A stretch of DNA of 64,000 nt from Streptomyces sp. DHE7-1 (GCA_016432725.1 JACJDG010000003.1:7346001-7410000); one strand, 5' to 3'; positions 26,938 through 36,600 are shown, counted from the first letter of the stretch. The notes: generated by a model not told the origin, from the letters alone. A program made the numbers and translations.

Positions 26938-27972
26938 CCTGGAGCCCCACGGTCCGCCGTCCGTCCCGCCCGGTTCCGGCGAGGACGTCGTCGGCGCGGC
27001 ACTGGCACGGGCCCGCGCCCGGCTCGGACCCGGCGCGCACGTCGACCACGACGAACACGACGGGCTGTGCCGGGTGCGCATCCGCCTCGGCCCGGCCCGG
27101 CACGGCCACACCCCGCAGTGGGGCGTCGCCGCCCACGACGGCGGCTACGTGGCGGCCGAGCTGGACGGCGGTGTGGCCCGGCTGCTCGACGACCGCGCGC
27201 TGCTGGCCCGGCGCCGTCCGCTGTCCGGCCCGCTGTCGGGCCCGGTCCTGCTCACGCCCCAGACGGCCGGGATCCTGGTGCACGAGTGCTTCGGGCACAC
27301 CAGCGAGGCCGACAACTACCTGGCCCAGCGGCAGGCTCTCGGCCGGTCCCTCGGCGACGCCTGGACCCGGGCTCCGCTGACCGTGCGGGACCGCCCGACG
27401 GCCCGTCCGTACGCGGGCAGCTACCTGCGGGACGACGAGGGCACCGCTGCCCGGACCGTCACGCTGGTCCGCGACGGCCGCTGGAGCGCGCTGCTCACCT
27501 CCCGGGCGACCAGCGCCCTGAGCGCGGGCAGCAGCACCGGCCACGGTCGCGGTGCCCGGGGCGCGGCCGTACCGCGCTGCAGCGTGCTCGACGTGCAAGC
27601 GGGCCCGCACACCCAGGATGAGCTGCTCGAACGGGTCGGCGACGGCTGGCTGCTCGGAACCGCGGTCGGCGGCTTCTCGGTGCGCGAACACCTCATCCTC
27701 GAAGCGCTGTGGGCACGACGGGTGCGCGGCGGGCGCCCGGCGGACGACATCGTGGGGCCGGTCGCGGTCTGCGCCCCAAGGCGGCGCTGGCGCGGCAGAT
27801 CACGGCGGTGGGCAGCGACGTACGCGTGCACAGCTCGCCGTACGCCTGCGTCAAGGACGGTCACGAGGTCGGCTCCACCCTGATCAGCCCGTCTCTGCTC
27901 CTGGCCCGCTGCGTGGTAAGGCCGCTGGAGCAGGTGCGGCGGCTGGTCCGCCGTACGGAACGCGCCGTCTGA
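26930..27972 (+). CDS. TldD/PmbA-like metalloprotease, one frameshift
   Basis: A compact 347-residue member of the TldD/TldE (PmbA) family, shorter than the usual 450-480 residues. It carries the HExxxH zinc motif in ILVHECFGHTSEADNYL (H118, E119, H123), then family segments APLTVRDRP, YLRDDEGTAARTVTLVRDG and VGGFSVREHLILEA. TldD/TldE trims modified peptides such as microcin B17 and removes leaders. The catalytic member is TldD, and this gene has that motif. No TldE partner lies in the window. The frame breaks near 27775, and adding one C restores VCAPKAALARQITAVGSDVRV. It is the last gene of the RiPP operon and likely performs leader removal. Confidence 0.82.
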
Positions 27973-28001
27973 GCCACGAGCAGGGCCCGAAGGCCCGCCG
28001 C

Positions 28002-29532
28002 TCAGGTCTGCCGGGCGTTCACCGGACTGTTGGCGACCTCGTCGGGGCACCTGCGGCGCGGTCCGCGGATCCGCCGGTCGCGCCGCCAGTCGGACGTCGC
28101 GAGGGCCAGGGAGGCCACCATGCCGAGGAGGGCGGCGCCCAGCGCGGCGAAGAGGGCGCCGCGGTAGTCGTGGCTCCTGCCGAGCACCAGGTAGAAGAGG
28201 CCGGGCAGGGCGGCGGTGCCCACCGCGGCGCCGAGCCGCTGGCCCGTCTGGAGGGCGCCGCCCGCCGCGCCCGCCATGCGCACCGGCACGTCCCGCAGGG
28301 TCATGGTGATGTTGGGGGAGACGACGAAGCCGCCGCCGACGCCGCCCAGGAACAGCAGCGGGGCGGCCAGCCAGGGAGCGCTGCCGGAGGGCCCGTAGCG
28401 CAGCAGCAGCGCGGTGCCGCCGAGGCCCAGGATCACGCCCGCGAGACCGCACACCGTGAGCAGCCTGCCGAACCGCTCCACCAGCCGGCCGGCCACCACG
28501 GACGTGATCGCCGAGCCGACGGCGAACGGGGTCACGGCCAGCCCGGACCGCAGCGGGGAGAAGCCGAGGCCGTGCTGGTAGAAGAGGGCGAAGACCAGCC
28601 AGACGCCGCTGAATCCGATGAAGTACAGCGTGCCGACGCCGGCCCCGACGGCGTAGCCGCGCACGGTGGTGAACAGGCGCGGGTCGAGCAGCGGCTGCGT
28701 GCCGCGGGCGACGAGCCGCCGCTGCCACCGGGCGAAGACGGCGAGCACCGCGACCCCGGCGAGGAACAGCCACCAGAGCTGACCGATACCGCCCGAGTCC
28801 GCCTGCACCAGCGGATACATGAGGCAGAGCACACCGAGACCCAGCAGCAGGACCCCGGGCACGTCCACGTGCCCCCGCCCGGACCGCCCGGTGCGGGGCA
28901 GCAGGCGGCGGCCGAGCAGCACCGCGAGGATGCCGATGGGGACGTTGACGTAGAAGATCCACCGCCAGCCCTGGGCGCCGGAGGCCAGGGCGAGGATGAC
29001 ACCCCGGTGATCGGGCCCACGGCGGAGGAGATGCCGACGGTCGAACCGAAGAGCCCGAAGGCACGGCCGCGTTCGGCGCCGCGGAAGAGCTGCTGGATGA
29101 GCGCGGAGTTCTGGGGGCCATGAAGCCCGCCGCCAGGCCCTGGGCCAGCCGGGCCGCCACCAGCAGCGTGATGTCGGGGGCCGCGCCGCAGGCCGCGCTG
29201 AAGACCACGAAGGCGCTGAGGGCCAGCAGGAAGATGCGCCGCCGGTCCAGGGCGTCGCCGAGCCGTCCCGCGGTGACGAGGGCGAGGGCGAAGGTGAGGG
29301 CGTATCCGGAGACCACCCACTGCACCTGCGCCGCGGAGGCGTGCAGGTCGCGCTGGATGGTGGGCAGGGCGACCGCCACGATCGTCACGTCTAGCAGGCT
29401 CATGAAGCCGGCGACCAGAGTGACCCACAGGGCCCGCCACCGGCGCGGGTCCGGCTCGTACCCGGCATCGGGGGCGCCCGGGTCCTGGGCGCCCGGGTCC
29501 CGACCGCCCGCCGCAGACGCCGACGCTGTCAC
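28002..29532 (-). CDS. DHA2-family (EmrB/QacA) multidrug efflux transporter, two frameshifts
   Basis: About 510 residues, 14 transmembrane segments expected. The first helix WVTLVAGFMSLLDVTIVAVALPTIQRDL carries the DHA2 motif D1 (LDxTIVNVALP-like). Motif A is TAGRLGDALDRRRIFL and motif C is ISSAVGPITGG. It uses the proton gradient to expel drugs or natural products. Single-base losses near 29117 and 29004 split it into three frames. GTG 29532 follows an AGGAG. It is convergent with the RiPP operon and 29 bp from its end, so it may protect against or export the product, but it is not co-transcribed with it. Confidence 0.85.
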
Positions 29533-29615
29533 AGGGACTGCTCCTCTCACCCGCCCGAACCCGGACGAATCAGGTTCCCCGCCGGGCACGCCGCACACAT
29601 GGCCGCGGGCAGGGA

Positions 29616-29972
29616 TCAGGGCGGTCCGGGCGTGCCGCCGGCGGCCGCCAGGACCAGCATGCCCGTCGCCGCCACGAGGGCGCACCCGAGGACGCCCCAG
29701 GCCGCCAGCCGCCTGCGCAGCGCCCGGTACCGGTGTTCGTACGACAGCCTCAGTTCCTCGGCGCGCCGCGCGGTGCGCCGCCAGGAGGTGCGGGCCAGCG
29801 CCAGGTACTCCGCCTCGAACCGGCGCTCGAAGTCGTCGCGCTGGGTGTCGGTGAGCCAGCCCAGCCCGGCGGTCAGCCGGGCGGCCGCCGCACGGCCCTC
29901 CTCGCGTGCGGCGGCGAGCAGCAGATGACCCTCGATCTCCTGGACCAGCGTCCGGCCCTCGTCGGCGGTCAT
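29616..29972 (-). CDS. Small membrane protein coupled to ctaD
   Basis: A 118-residue protein with a helical, charged N-terminal part (VQEIEGHLLLAAAREEGRAAAARLTAG, FERRFEAEYLALARTSWRRTARRAEELRLSY) and one C-terminal transmembrane helix (LGCALVAATGMLVLAAAGG). ATG 29972 overlaps the ctaD stop (ATGA), so translation is coupled. I do not recognise a named family. Its coupling to the oxidase subunit suggests a regulatory or assembly role in the membrane. Confidence 0.7.
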   Translation of the reverse strand: MTADEGRTLVQEIEGHLLLAAAREEGRAAAARLTAGLGWLTDTQRDDFERRFEAEYLALARTSWRRTARRAEELRLSYEHRYRALRRRLAAWGVLGCALVAATGMLVLAAAGGTPGPP

Positions 29973-31594
29973 CGCGCGGCCGGCTCCCGCTCCGGCGCCG
30001 GGAAGCGCGGATGGTGCAGGTCGAACGCCGGGGACTCGCTGCGGATCCGCGGCAGCGCGGCGAAGTTGTGCCGCGGCGGCGGGCAGGACGTCGCCCACTC
30101 CAGCGAACGGCCGTAGCCCCAGGGGTCGTCCACGCCGACCGGCTCACCGTACTTCGCCGTCTTCCACACGTTGTAGAAGAACGGCAGCATCGACGTGCCG
30201 AGCAGGAGGGAGAAGACCGTCGACACGGTGTTGAGGGTGGTGAGCCCCTCGACCGCCAGGTAGTCCGGGATCCGGCGCTGCATCCCGTTCACGCCCAGCC
30301 AGTGCTGGACCAGGAAGGTGCCGTGGAAGCCGACGAACAGCGTCCAGAAGGTGATCTTGCCCAGGCGCTCGTCCAGCATCCTGCCGGTCATCTTCGGCCA
30401 CCAGAAGTGGAAGCCCGCGAACATCGCGAAGACGACGGTGCCGAAGACCACGTAGTGGAAGTGGGCGACGACGAAGTAGGTGTCGGAGGTCGGGAAGTCC
30501 AGCGGCGGCGAGGCCAGCATCACCCCGGTCAGACCGCCGAACACGAACGTCACCAGGAAGCCCGTCACCCACAGCATGGGCGTCTCGAAGGAGAGGCTGC
30601 CGCGCCACATGGTGCCGATCCAGTTGAAGAACTTCACACCGGTCGGGACCGCGATCAGGAAGGTCATGAAGGAGAAGAACGGCAGCAGCACACCGCCGGT
30701 GACGTACATGTGGTGCGCCCACACGGTCACGGACAGGCCGGCGATGGAGATCGTCGCGGCGATCAGGCCCATGTAGCCGAACATCGGCTTGCGGGAGAAG
30801 ACCGGGACGACCTCGGAGACGATGCCGAAGAACGGCAGGGCGATGATGTACACCTCTGGATGGCCGAAGAACCAGAAGAGGTGTTGCCACAGCAGTGCGC
30901 CGCCGTTGGTCGCGTCGAAGACGTGTGCCCCGAATTTCCGGTCCGCCTCCAGGGCGAACAGCGCGGCCGCGAGGACCGGGAACGCCAGCAGGACCAGCAC
31001 CGCGGTCAGCAGCACGTTCCACACGAAGATCGGCATGCGGAACATGGTCATGCCCGGTGCGCGCATGCAGATGATCGTGGTGATGAAGTTGACCGCGCCG
31101 AGGATGGTGCCGAAGCCGGAGAAGGCCAGGCCCATGATCCACATGTCGGCGCCCAGGCCCGGGCTGCGGACCGCGTCCGACAGCGGGCTGTAGGCGAACC
31201 AGCCGAAGTCGGCCGCGCCCTGCGGGGTGAGGAAACCGCCCACCGCGATGGTCGAGCCGAACAGGTACAGCCAGTAGGCGAACATGTTCAGCCGCGGGAA
31301 CGCCACGTCGGGCGCGCCGATCTGCAGCGGCATGATCCAGTTCGCGAAGCCCGCGAACAGCGGCGTCGCGAACATCAGCAGCATGATCGTGCCGTGCATC
31401 GTGAACGCCTGGTTGAACTGCTCGTTCGACATGATCTGCAGGCCCGGACGGGCCAGCTCGGCGCGCATCAGCAGCGCCATCACGCCGCCGATCAGGAAGA
31501 ACGCGAACGCGGTGACCAGGTACAGCGTCCCGATCGTCTTGTGATCGGTGGTCGTCAGCCACCGTACGGCCCTGAAGTCTCTGATCCTCTTCAC
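29969..31594 (-). CDS. ctaD: Cytochrome c oxidase subunit I (aa3 type)
   Basis: A 541-residue intact heme-copper oxidase subunit with 12 transmembrane helices. It carries the low-spin heme His in TMHGTIMLLMF, the CuB ligands and cross-linked Tyr in FFGHPEVYIIALP, the CuB His pair in VWAHHMYVTG, and the heme a3/a ligands in VVAHFHYVVFG. It reduces oxygen to water and pumps protons. The start is GTG 31594 (VKRIRDFRAVRWLTTTDHKTIGTLY). No ctaC, ctaE or ctaF is adjacent, so this is probably a second, stand-alone ctaD paralogue such as those in many streptomycetes. It forms a two-gene unit with the small membrane protein. Confidence 0.95.
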   Translation of the reverse strand: MKRIRDFRAVRWLTTTDHKTIGTLYLVTAFAFFLIGGVMALLMRAELARPGLQIMSNEQFNQAFTMHGTIMLLMFATPLFAGFANWIMPLQIGAPDVAFPRLNMFAYWLYLFGSTIAVGGFLTPQGAADFGWFAYSPLSDAVRSPGLGADMWIMGLAFSGFGTILGAVNFITTIICMRAPGMTMFRMPIFVWNVLLTAVLVLLAFPVLAAALFALEADRKFGAHVFDATNGGALLWQHLFWFFGHPEVYIIALPFFGIVSEVVPVFSRKPMFGYMGLIAATISIAGLSVTVWAHHMYVTGGVLLPFFSFMTFLIAVPTGVKFFNWIGTMWRGSLSFETPMLWVTGFLVTFVFGGLTGVMLASPPLDFPTSDTYFVVAHFHYVVFGTVVFAMFAGFHFWWPKMTGRMLDERLGKITFWTLFVGFHGTFLVQHWLGVNGMQRRIPDYLAVEGLTTLNTVSTVFSLLLGTSMLPFFYNVWKTAKYGEPVGVDDPWGYGRSLEWATSCPPPRHNFAALPRIRSESPAFDLHHPRFPAPEREPAAR

Positions 31595-31700
31595 GTCCCG
31601 CCTGTGTCGGCACCCGCCGCGTCGGTCACACTCGGACGGCGCGAGAAGGATCACGGAGGAAGGGTGTGACGATCCGGCCGGTGCCGGACACGAACCGGAC

Positions 31701-32263
31701 ATGAGCAACGACGAGATCTTCGCCGCTGCCTATCGCGAGCACTACTGGGCGGTCAGCCGCTATGTCGCGAGGCGGCTGCGGGGTCGGGCCGACGAGGTGG
31801 AGGAAGTGGTGGCGGAGGTGTTCACGGTCGCCTGGCGCCGCCGGACCGACCTGCCCGCGGCTCCGCTGCCCTGGCTGTACGGGGTGGCCCGCAACTGCCT
31901 GGCGAACGCGGTACGCGGTCAGGGGCGCCGGCGACGGCTGGTGGACCGGCTCGGCAACGACGAGGCCGCGCACGCCCGGCACATCGCGGCCGGCCCCGAC
32001 GCGGAGGCACCCGGCGGCTGGGTGCACGAGGCCCTGGACCGGCTGTCCCCGGCGGATCAGGAGGTGCTGCGCCTCGCGGCGTGGGAGGAACTCGGCGCCG
32101 ACGAGATCGCGGTCGCCCTCGGCTGCGGCAGCAGAGCGGCGGCCATGCGGCTGCACCGGGCCAGGAACCGGCTGCGGGCCGAGATCGACCGGCTGCGCCC
32201 CCGGTCGCGGCCGCGGCCGCACCCGCCGACGCGACCCCCTGCGAGGACGACCGACATGGCTGA
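31701..32263 (+). CDS. ECF-type RNA polymerase sigma factor, one frameshift
   Basis: A 187-residue sigma-70 family factor with region 2 (YREHYWAVSRYVARRLRG, EEVVAEVFTVAWRR, LPWLYGVARNCLAN) and region 4 (LDRLSPADQEVLRLAAWEELGADEIAVALGCGSRAAAMRLHRARNRL). In the raw sequence it runs in frame into the next gene because one C is missing in the CCCCC run at 32198-32202. With it restored, the protein ends PADATPCEDDRHG at 32263, overlapping the downstream ATG by 8 bp. It is divergent from ctaD across about 106 bp, and the two may share regulation. The downstream partner is of the type commonly paired with this sigma group. Confidence 0.85.
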
Positions 32264-33271
32264 CGAACTCGAACTCCTGCGCCGCGCCGACCCGGTGCCG
32301 GACGACGGCTCCCGTTTCGCGGACGGTCCGCTGAACGCGCGCGCGGAGCAGCGGCTCCGGCGGCTGCTGGACGGACCCCGCCCACGGCGCCGTGCCCGGC
32401 CGCTCCAGACGTTCCGCGGCCGCGCCGCCCGCACCCGGCTGGTCTGGGGCTCGCCGCCTGCGCCGTCGTCCTGGTGATCGCCGGCAACGCCGTGCTCGGC
32501 GATCCGGCCACCCCGCGGGCCGTCGCCGCACCGCTGCCGCTGACGGTGCGCGCCGGCTCCGCACCCGTGCCTCTGCGGGACCTGGTCCCCTGGCCGACGC
32601 GGCCGCGGCGGCGGGCTCCCGCGCCCGCGCAAGGGCACGCACGTGCAGTCGTGGAGCCTCGGCATGAGCGACAGCGGGCCCCCGTCACCCTCCCGAGGAG
32701 CGGGTGGTGCGCTGGCGGGCGGACGCGAGCCACACCGAACTGGTCGTGGCGACCGACCCCCGACGGCCCGGCCGCCCCGTCCTCACCGACGAGGGCGGCG
32801 AGCCGCACCTGGTGTCGGACGGCCAGGTGATCAGCCGGACCACGTACCCCCCGATGTGGAGCGACGCCCCGCCCGAGGCGACCCCGCCGCACACCGCGGC
32901 GCGGCTGCGCGCCTACCTCACCGAGATCGCCCGGCCCCGGCCGACCGCGGCACGGCCCCGCTGGGCACCGCCGAACTGCTCGACGCGGTCGACGAACTGC
33001 TCGACCACTGGACCCTCGGCCCCCGTGAGTCGGCGGCCCTCGTCAGGCTGTTCGCGGCGACCGGGGGCCTCAGGCCGGCCGGCGAGGTGACCGACCGCCT
33101 GGGACGCCCCGGACACGCGTACGTGTACGACGCCAGGGGCGCCCGGCGCATGCTGATCCTGGAACCGCGCACCGGCGCGGTCCTCGGCATGGAGGAGACC
33201 TTCACCGAGGACGCCCCGAGTACGGCGTGCGGGCCGGGGCCGTCATGAGCTACAGCGCCTGGATGCGCTGA
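32256..33271 (+). CDS. CU044_5270-type membrane protein following the sigma factor, seven frameshifts
   Basis: About 340 residues after restoring seven single-base losses (near 32452, 32588, 32630, 32682, 32694, 32940 and 33215). It has an N-terminal cytoplasmic segment (LELLRRADPVPDDGSRFADGP), one transmembrane helix (LAACAVVLVIAGNAVLG) and a large outer domain with THVQSWSLGMSDSG, VVRWRADASHTELVV, DAVDELLDHWTLGPRE and YVYDARGARRMLILEPRTG. This architecture matches the CU044_5270 family, regularly found behind ECF-like sigma genes and possibly acting as an anti-sigma or signal sensor. All errors go in the same direction and the corrected product is coherent, so I consider the gene intact in the organism. 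Confidence 0.75.
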
Positions 33272-34119
33272 TCACACCCCGGCCTGCCGGGCGGCGGCGG
33301 TCACGGTCTGCTCCAGCAGCGTGGCGATGGTCATCGGACCCACACCGCCCGGCACCGGGGTGATCAGCGAGGCCCGTTCCACGGCGGAGTCGAAGTCGAC
33401 GTCGCCGACGTTCCCCGGGTTGTAGCCGGCGTCGATCACGACCGCGCCCGGCTTGATGTCCTGCCCCGTGATCAGACGGGGCCGGCCGACGGCGGCCACC
33501 ACGATGTCCGCCTCGCGCACGGCGGCGGACAGGTCCCGGGTGCGGGAGTGGCAGTAGGTGACGGTCGCGTCGCGGGACAGGAGCAGCATGCCGACCGGCT
33601 TGCCGAGGATCGCGCTGCGGCCGACCACCACCGCCCGCTTGCCGGCCGGGTCCACGCCGTATTCGTCGAGCAGCCGCAGGATGCCCCGGGCGTGCAGGAG
33701 ACGAACCCGGGCAGTCCGAAGCTCATGGTGGCGAAGGAGGCGAAGGTGACGCCGTCGACGTCCTTCTCCGGCGCGATCGCCTCGAACGCGGCCCGCTCGT
33801 CGACGTGGTCGCCCACCGGATGCTGCAGCAGGATGCCGTGCACGCCCGGGTCGGCCGACAACTCCCGCAGCGTGCCGACGAGTTCCGCGGTGGTCGTGGC
33901 GGCGGGCAGGGCCACGTGCCGGGACTCGATGCCCGCCGCGCGGCAGCGGTTCTGCTTCATGCGGACGTAGGTGACGGAGGCGGGGTCCTCGCCGACCAGC
34001 ACCGTGGCGAGACAGGGCGCGGCGCCCGTCCGTCCGGTGAGGTCCGCCGCCCGCTTCGCGGTCTCCTCGACGATGCGCCGGGCGAGGGCTGTGCCGTCCA
34101 TGAGCCGGGCCTGTGTCAC
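33272..34119 (-). CDS. folD: Methylenetetrahydrofolate dehydrogenase/cyclohydrolase, one frameshift
   Basis: A 282-residue bifunctional enzyme that interconverts 5,10-methylene-, methenyl- and 10-formyl-tetrahydrofolate in C1 metabolism. Signatures are VGEDPASVTYVRMKQNRCRAAG (YVxxKxxxC-type, with the catalytic Lys), GILLQHPV, PEKDVDGVTF, the NADP loop VVVGRSAILGKPVGMLLL and VIDAGYN plus PVPGGVGPMTIA. The frame breaks near 33690, where adding one base restores TPGGILRLLDEYGV. I chose GTG 34119 (VTQARLMDGTALARRI), which has GGAG upstream. The gene is convergent with the CU044_5270-type gene, with abutting stops. Streptomycetes often carry more than one folD. Confidence 0.93.
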
Positions 34120-34466
34120 ATGTGCTCCTGAGCTGATCGATCTCATCGCCCAGGCGCGCGGCATCCGTCGGGGGCCGCTCCCCGGTGGTACTCCACCTCA
34201 GCGCCAGTCACGGCCCGCCGACAGCCTAACCGAGACTCCGGGGCGGCCTCGCGGGCGGAGCGGCGGCCCGCCTCCCGCCCGGCTCACCGGGGCCGGATCC
34301 GCCGCGTCCGCCGGATCCGGGGCGGGCGCGGCAGCGCGGGGTGCGGACGCGGGCGCACGGCCCGCAGCAGCGACCGGACCACGGCGGCGGACAGGTGCAC
34401 CCCCGCGGCGGACACCGGCGCGGACCGCCGCGGGCGGGTCCGCCCCAGCGCCGCACGTGCCGAGAA
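34120..34466. other. Non-coding gap between folD and the SnoaL-like gene
   Basis: About 350 bp of high-GC sequence. The portion nearest folD (34120-34200) should hold its promoter on the minus strand. I see no convincing gene; open frames on both strands are arginine/proline-rich and typical of non-coding high-GC DNA. Confidence 0.5.
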
Positions 34467-34497
34467 GGTCCAGGTCAGCCGCGAGCTGACCTGGACC
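34467..34497. terminator. Perfect 13-bp hairpin terminator
   Basis: GGTCCAGGTCAGC and GCTGACCTGGACC form perfect arms around a CGCGA loop. It lies 17 bp beyond the stop of the minus-strand SnoaL-like gene and is a good candidate for its transcription terminator. Confidence 0.75.
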
Positions 34498-34513
34498 CTC
34501 GCGGTCCTTCTCC

Positions 34514-34879
34514 CTACTCGTCCCATGCCTGGATCAGAATCTGCTCGGCGATCTTCCCGTCGCGCAGGGTGATCATCGACTCGGCGAGGACCCGGGTTCC
34601 GTCTCCGTACTCGCAGGACTCGCAGTATGCGGCGTGGTCGCCCTGGACGACGCACCGGTCCAGCTTGTGCGTCATATCGCGGCTGTAGATGTCGTCGAGC
34701 ATCGCGGCGATCTCGCCCCGGCCGCGCAGGATCCGGGGATGGCTCGGCTGGGTGTTGCGGTCGATGATGCGGATCTGCGCGTCGTCCGCGTAGAGGGACA
34801 GCAGGGTATTCCCCGTGGTTCCCTCCACGCCCCGGCGCAGTGTCTCGATGTCGAAGCTGGAGCCTGTCGCGGTGCCCAT
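34514..34879 (-). CDS. SnoaL-like/NTF2-fold protein
   Basis: A 121-residue single-domain protein with the alpha+beta cone architecture of the SnoaL/ketosteroid-isomerase group: a helix RRGVEGTTGNTLLSLYADDAQIRII, the loop HPRILRGRGEIAAMLDDIYSR, and beta strands KLDRCVVQGDHAAYCESCEY and VLAESMITLRDGKIAEQILIQAW. Such folds serve as cyclases, isomerases, hydrolases or simple binding proteins, so a specific reaction cannot be assigned. Start ATG 34879 follows AGGAGGTCACC, an excellent ribosome binding site. It appears to be monocistronic with a hairpin terminator downstream. Confidence 0.8.
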   Translation of the reverse strand: MGTATGSSFDIETLRRGVEGTTGNTLLSLYADDAQIRIIDRNTQPSHPRILRGRGEIAAMLDDIYSRDMTHKLDRCVVQGDHAAYCESCEYGDGTRVLAESMITLRDGKIAEQILIQAWDE

Positions 34880-35051
34880 GGTGACCTCCTTCAGGCGCCC
34901 GCGGCCCGGCGGGAGAAGAGCGGCGCGAGCCCCATATCCGAGGCTCCTCCGCCCCGGCGGGCTCGGCAAGCGCAGCGGGCCCGGTCCGCCTGACGGGTGA
35001 GCACCGCCCGGCGCCCGTGTCCGGCGGGGGCCCCGCGCCGTTGCTGAGGAC

Positions 35052-35351
35052 ATGATCTCAACACGACGCATCGTCGCCGCCGTGGGTCTCGCCGCCGGGT
35101 TCGCGGGCCTCGCCGCGCCCATGGCCAGTGCGGCCGACAACAGCGCAGCGGAGACCGGGCGGATCAGCCCGATGGCCACCCTGGACTCGCTCGCCACCAC
35201 TGGGCTGCCCGCCGACCAGGAGGGCCAGATCCCGAAGGTCTCCGAGCAACTGGGCGGTCTGAATCAGCTCGGCTCCTCCGACGGACTCGGTCAAGTGGGC
35301 CGGCTCACGGATCTGGTCGCCCCGGTGACCGGCCTGCTGCCCGGCCTCTAG
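35052..35351 (+). CDS. Small secreted protein of unknown function
   Basis: A 99-residue protein with a clear Sec signal peptide (MISTRRIVAAVGLAAGFAGLAAPMASAADN, split here only by its cleavage site after ASA). A 70-residue Cys-free mature part has repeated hydrophobic-glycine segments such as GLNQLGSSDGLGQVG and VAPVTGLLPGL. It is not a chaplin, since the chaplin motif and Cys pair are missing. Similar small exported proteins of unknown function are common in Streptomyces. GAGGA lies just upstream of the ATG. Confidence 0.72.
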   Translation: MISTRRIVAAVGLAAGFAGLAAPMASAADNSAAETGRISPMATLDSLATTGLPADQEGQIPKVSEQLGGLNQLGSSDGLGQVGRLTDLVAPVTGLLPGL

Positions 35352-35512
35352 GCCGAGCCCCGGTGGTCCGGGGGTGTCCCGGCAGGGACCCCCCGGACCG
35401 GCCCGGCGGACCACCGGGCCGAAAGATCCACTCTTCCGCTCGTGGTCCGTGCCGCCGCCCTCGGTTCACGCGTAGGGTCGCACCGAACGCACTACGAGGA
35501 AGGGGCCGGACC

Positions 35513-36600
35513 ATGGCGCAGGAAGTACGCGGCGTGATCGCACCGGGGAAGGACGAGCCCGTACGGATCGAGACGATCGTGATCCCGGACCCCGGGCCCG
35601 GCGAAGCCGTCGTACGCGTCCAGGCCTGCGGCGTCTGCCACACCGATCTGCACTACAAACAGGGTGGCATTTCGGACGACTTCCCCTTCCTGCTCGGTCA
35701 TGAGGCCGCCGGTGTCGTGGAGTCGGTCGGCGAGGGCGTCACGGACGTGGCCCCCGGTGACTTCGTGATCCTCAACTGGCGTGCCGTGTGCGGGAACTGC
35801 CGGGCCTGTCTGCGCGGCCGCCCCTGGTACTGCTTCAACACCCACAACGCCGCGCGGAAGATGACCCTGGCCGGCACCGGTCAGGAGCTCTCCCCGGCGC
35901 TGGGCATCGGCGCGTTCGCCGAGAAGACGCTGGTCGCCGCCGGGCAGTGCACCAAGGTGGACCCGGCCGTCTCGCCGGCCGTGGCCGGACTGCTCGGCTG
36001 CGGTGTCATGGCCGGCATCGGCGCGGCGATCAACACCGGCGACGTGGGCCGCGGCGACTCCGTCGCCGTCATCGGCTGCGGCGGCGTCGGGGACGCGGCC
36101 ATCGCCGGGGCGAACCTCGCCGGGGCGGCGAGGATCATCGCCGTCGACATCGACGACCGCAAGCTGGAGAAGGCCCGGACGCTGGGCGCCACCCACACCG
36201 TCAACTCCAAGGAGAACGACCCGGTCGAGGCGATCCGGGAACTGACCGGGGCTTCGGCGCCGATGTCGTCATCGAGGCGGTCGGCCGCCCCGAGACCTAC
36301 CGGCAGGCTTTCTACGCCCGCGACCTGGCCGGCACCGTCGTCCTGGTCGGCGTGCCCACCCCGGAGATGAAGCTCGAACTGCCCCTGCTGGACGTCTTCG
36401 GCCGCGGCGGGTCCCTGAAGTCCTCCTGGTACGGCGACTGCCTGCCCTCCCGGGACTTCCCCATGCTGGTCGACCTGCACCTGCAGGGCCGGCTGCCGCT
36501 GGACGCCTTCGTCACCGAGACCATCCGACTCGACCAGGTGGAGCAGGCGTTCGAGCGGATGCACCACGGCGACGTGCTGCGCTCGGTGGTGGTCCTCTGA
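35513..36600 (+). CDS. mscR: S-(hydroxymethyl)mycothiol dehydrogenase, one frameshift
   Basis: A 362-residue zinc-dependent, NAD-linked enzyme that oxidises the adduct of mycothiol and formaldehyde. It shows the catalytic zinc site CGVCHTDLHY and LGHEAAGVV, the structural zinc site VCGNCRACLRGRPWYC and the Rossmann motif VIGCGGVGDAAIAGA. C-terminal segments typical of MscR/AdhE2 are RQAFYARDLAGTVVLVGVP and GGSLKSSWYGDCLPSRDFP. A missing base near 36252 (GGGG) splits it, and the corrected sequence reads LTGGFGADVVIEAVG. Its TGA overlaps the ATG of the metallo-hydrolase, the usual mscR partner. Confidence 0.93.

Noticed and set aside
31701..32477. Apparent fusion of the sigma factor with the CU044_5270-type protein.
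   Set aside because: One missing C in a CCCCC run removes the sigma stop codon. The restored stop overlaps a proper ATG for the second gene.
32256..33271. The CU044_5270-type gene as a decayed pseudogene because of seven frameshifts.
   Set aside because: All seven are single-base losses that restore one coherent protein with correct topology, matching the artefact pattern of the whole window.
34226..34655. Arg/Pro-rich frames between folD and the SnoaL-like gene.
   Set aside because: There is no plausible start or family. Part overlaps the SnoaL-like gene antisense or its terminator hairpin.
35052..35351. The small secreted protein as a chaplin or a bacteriocin.
   Set aside because: It lacks Cys and chaplin motifs, has no modifying enzymes nearby, and looks like an ordinary exported protein of unknown function.
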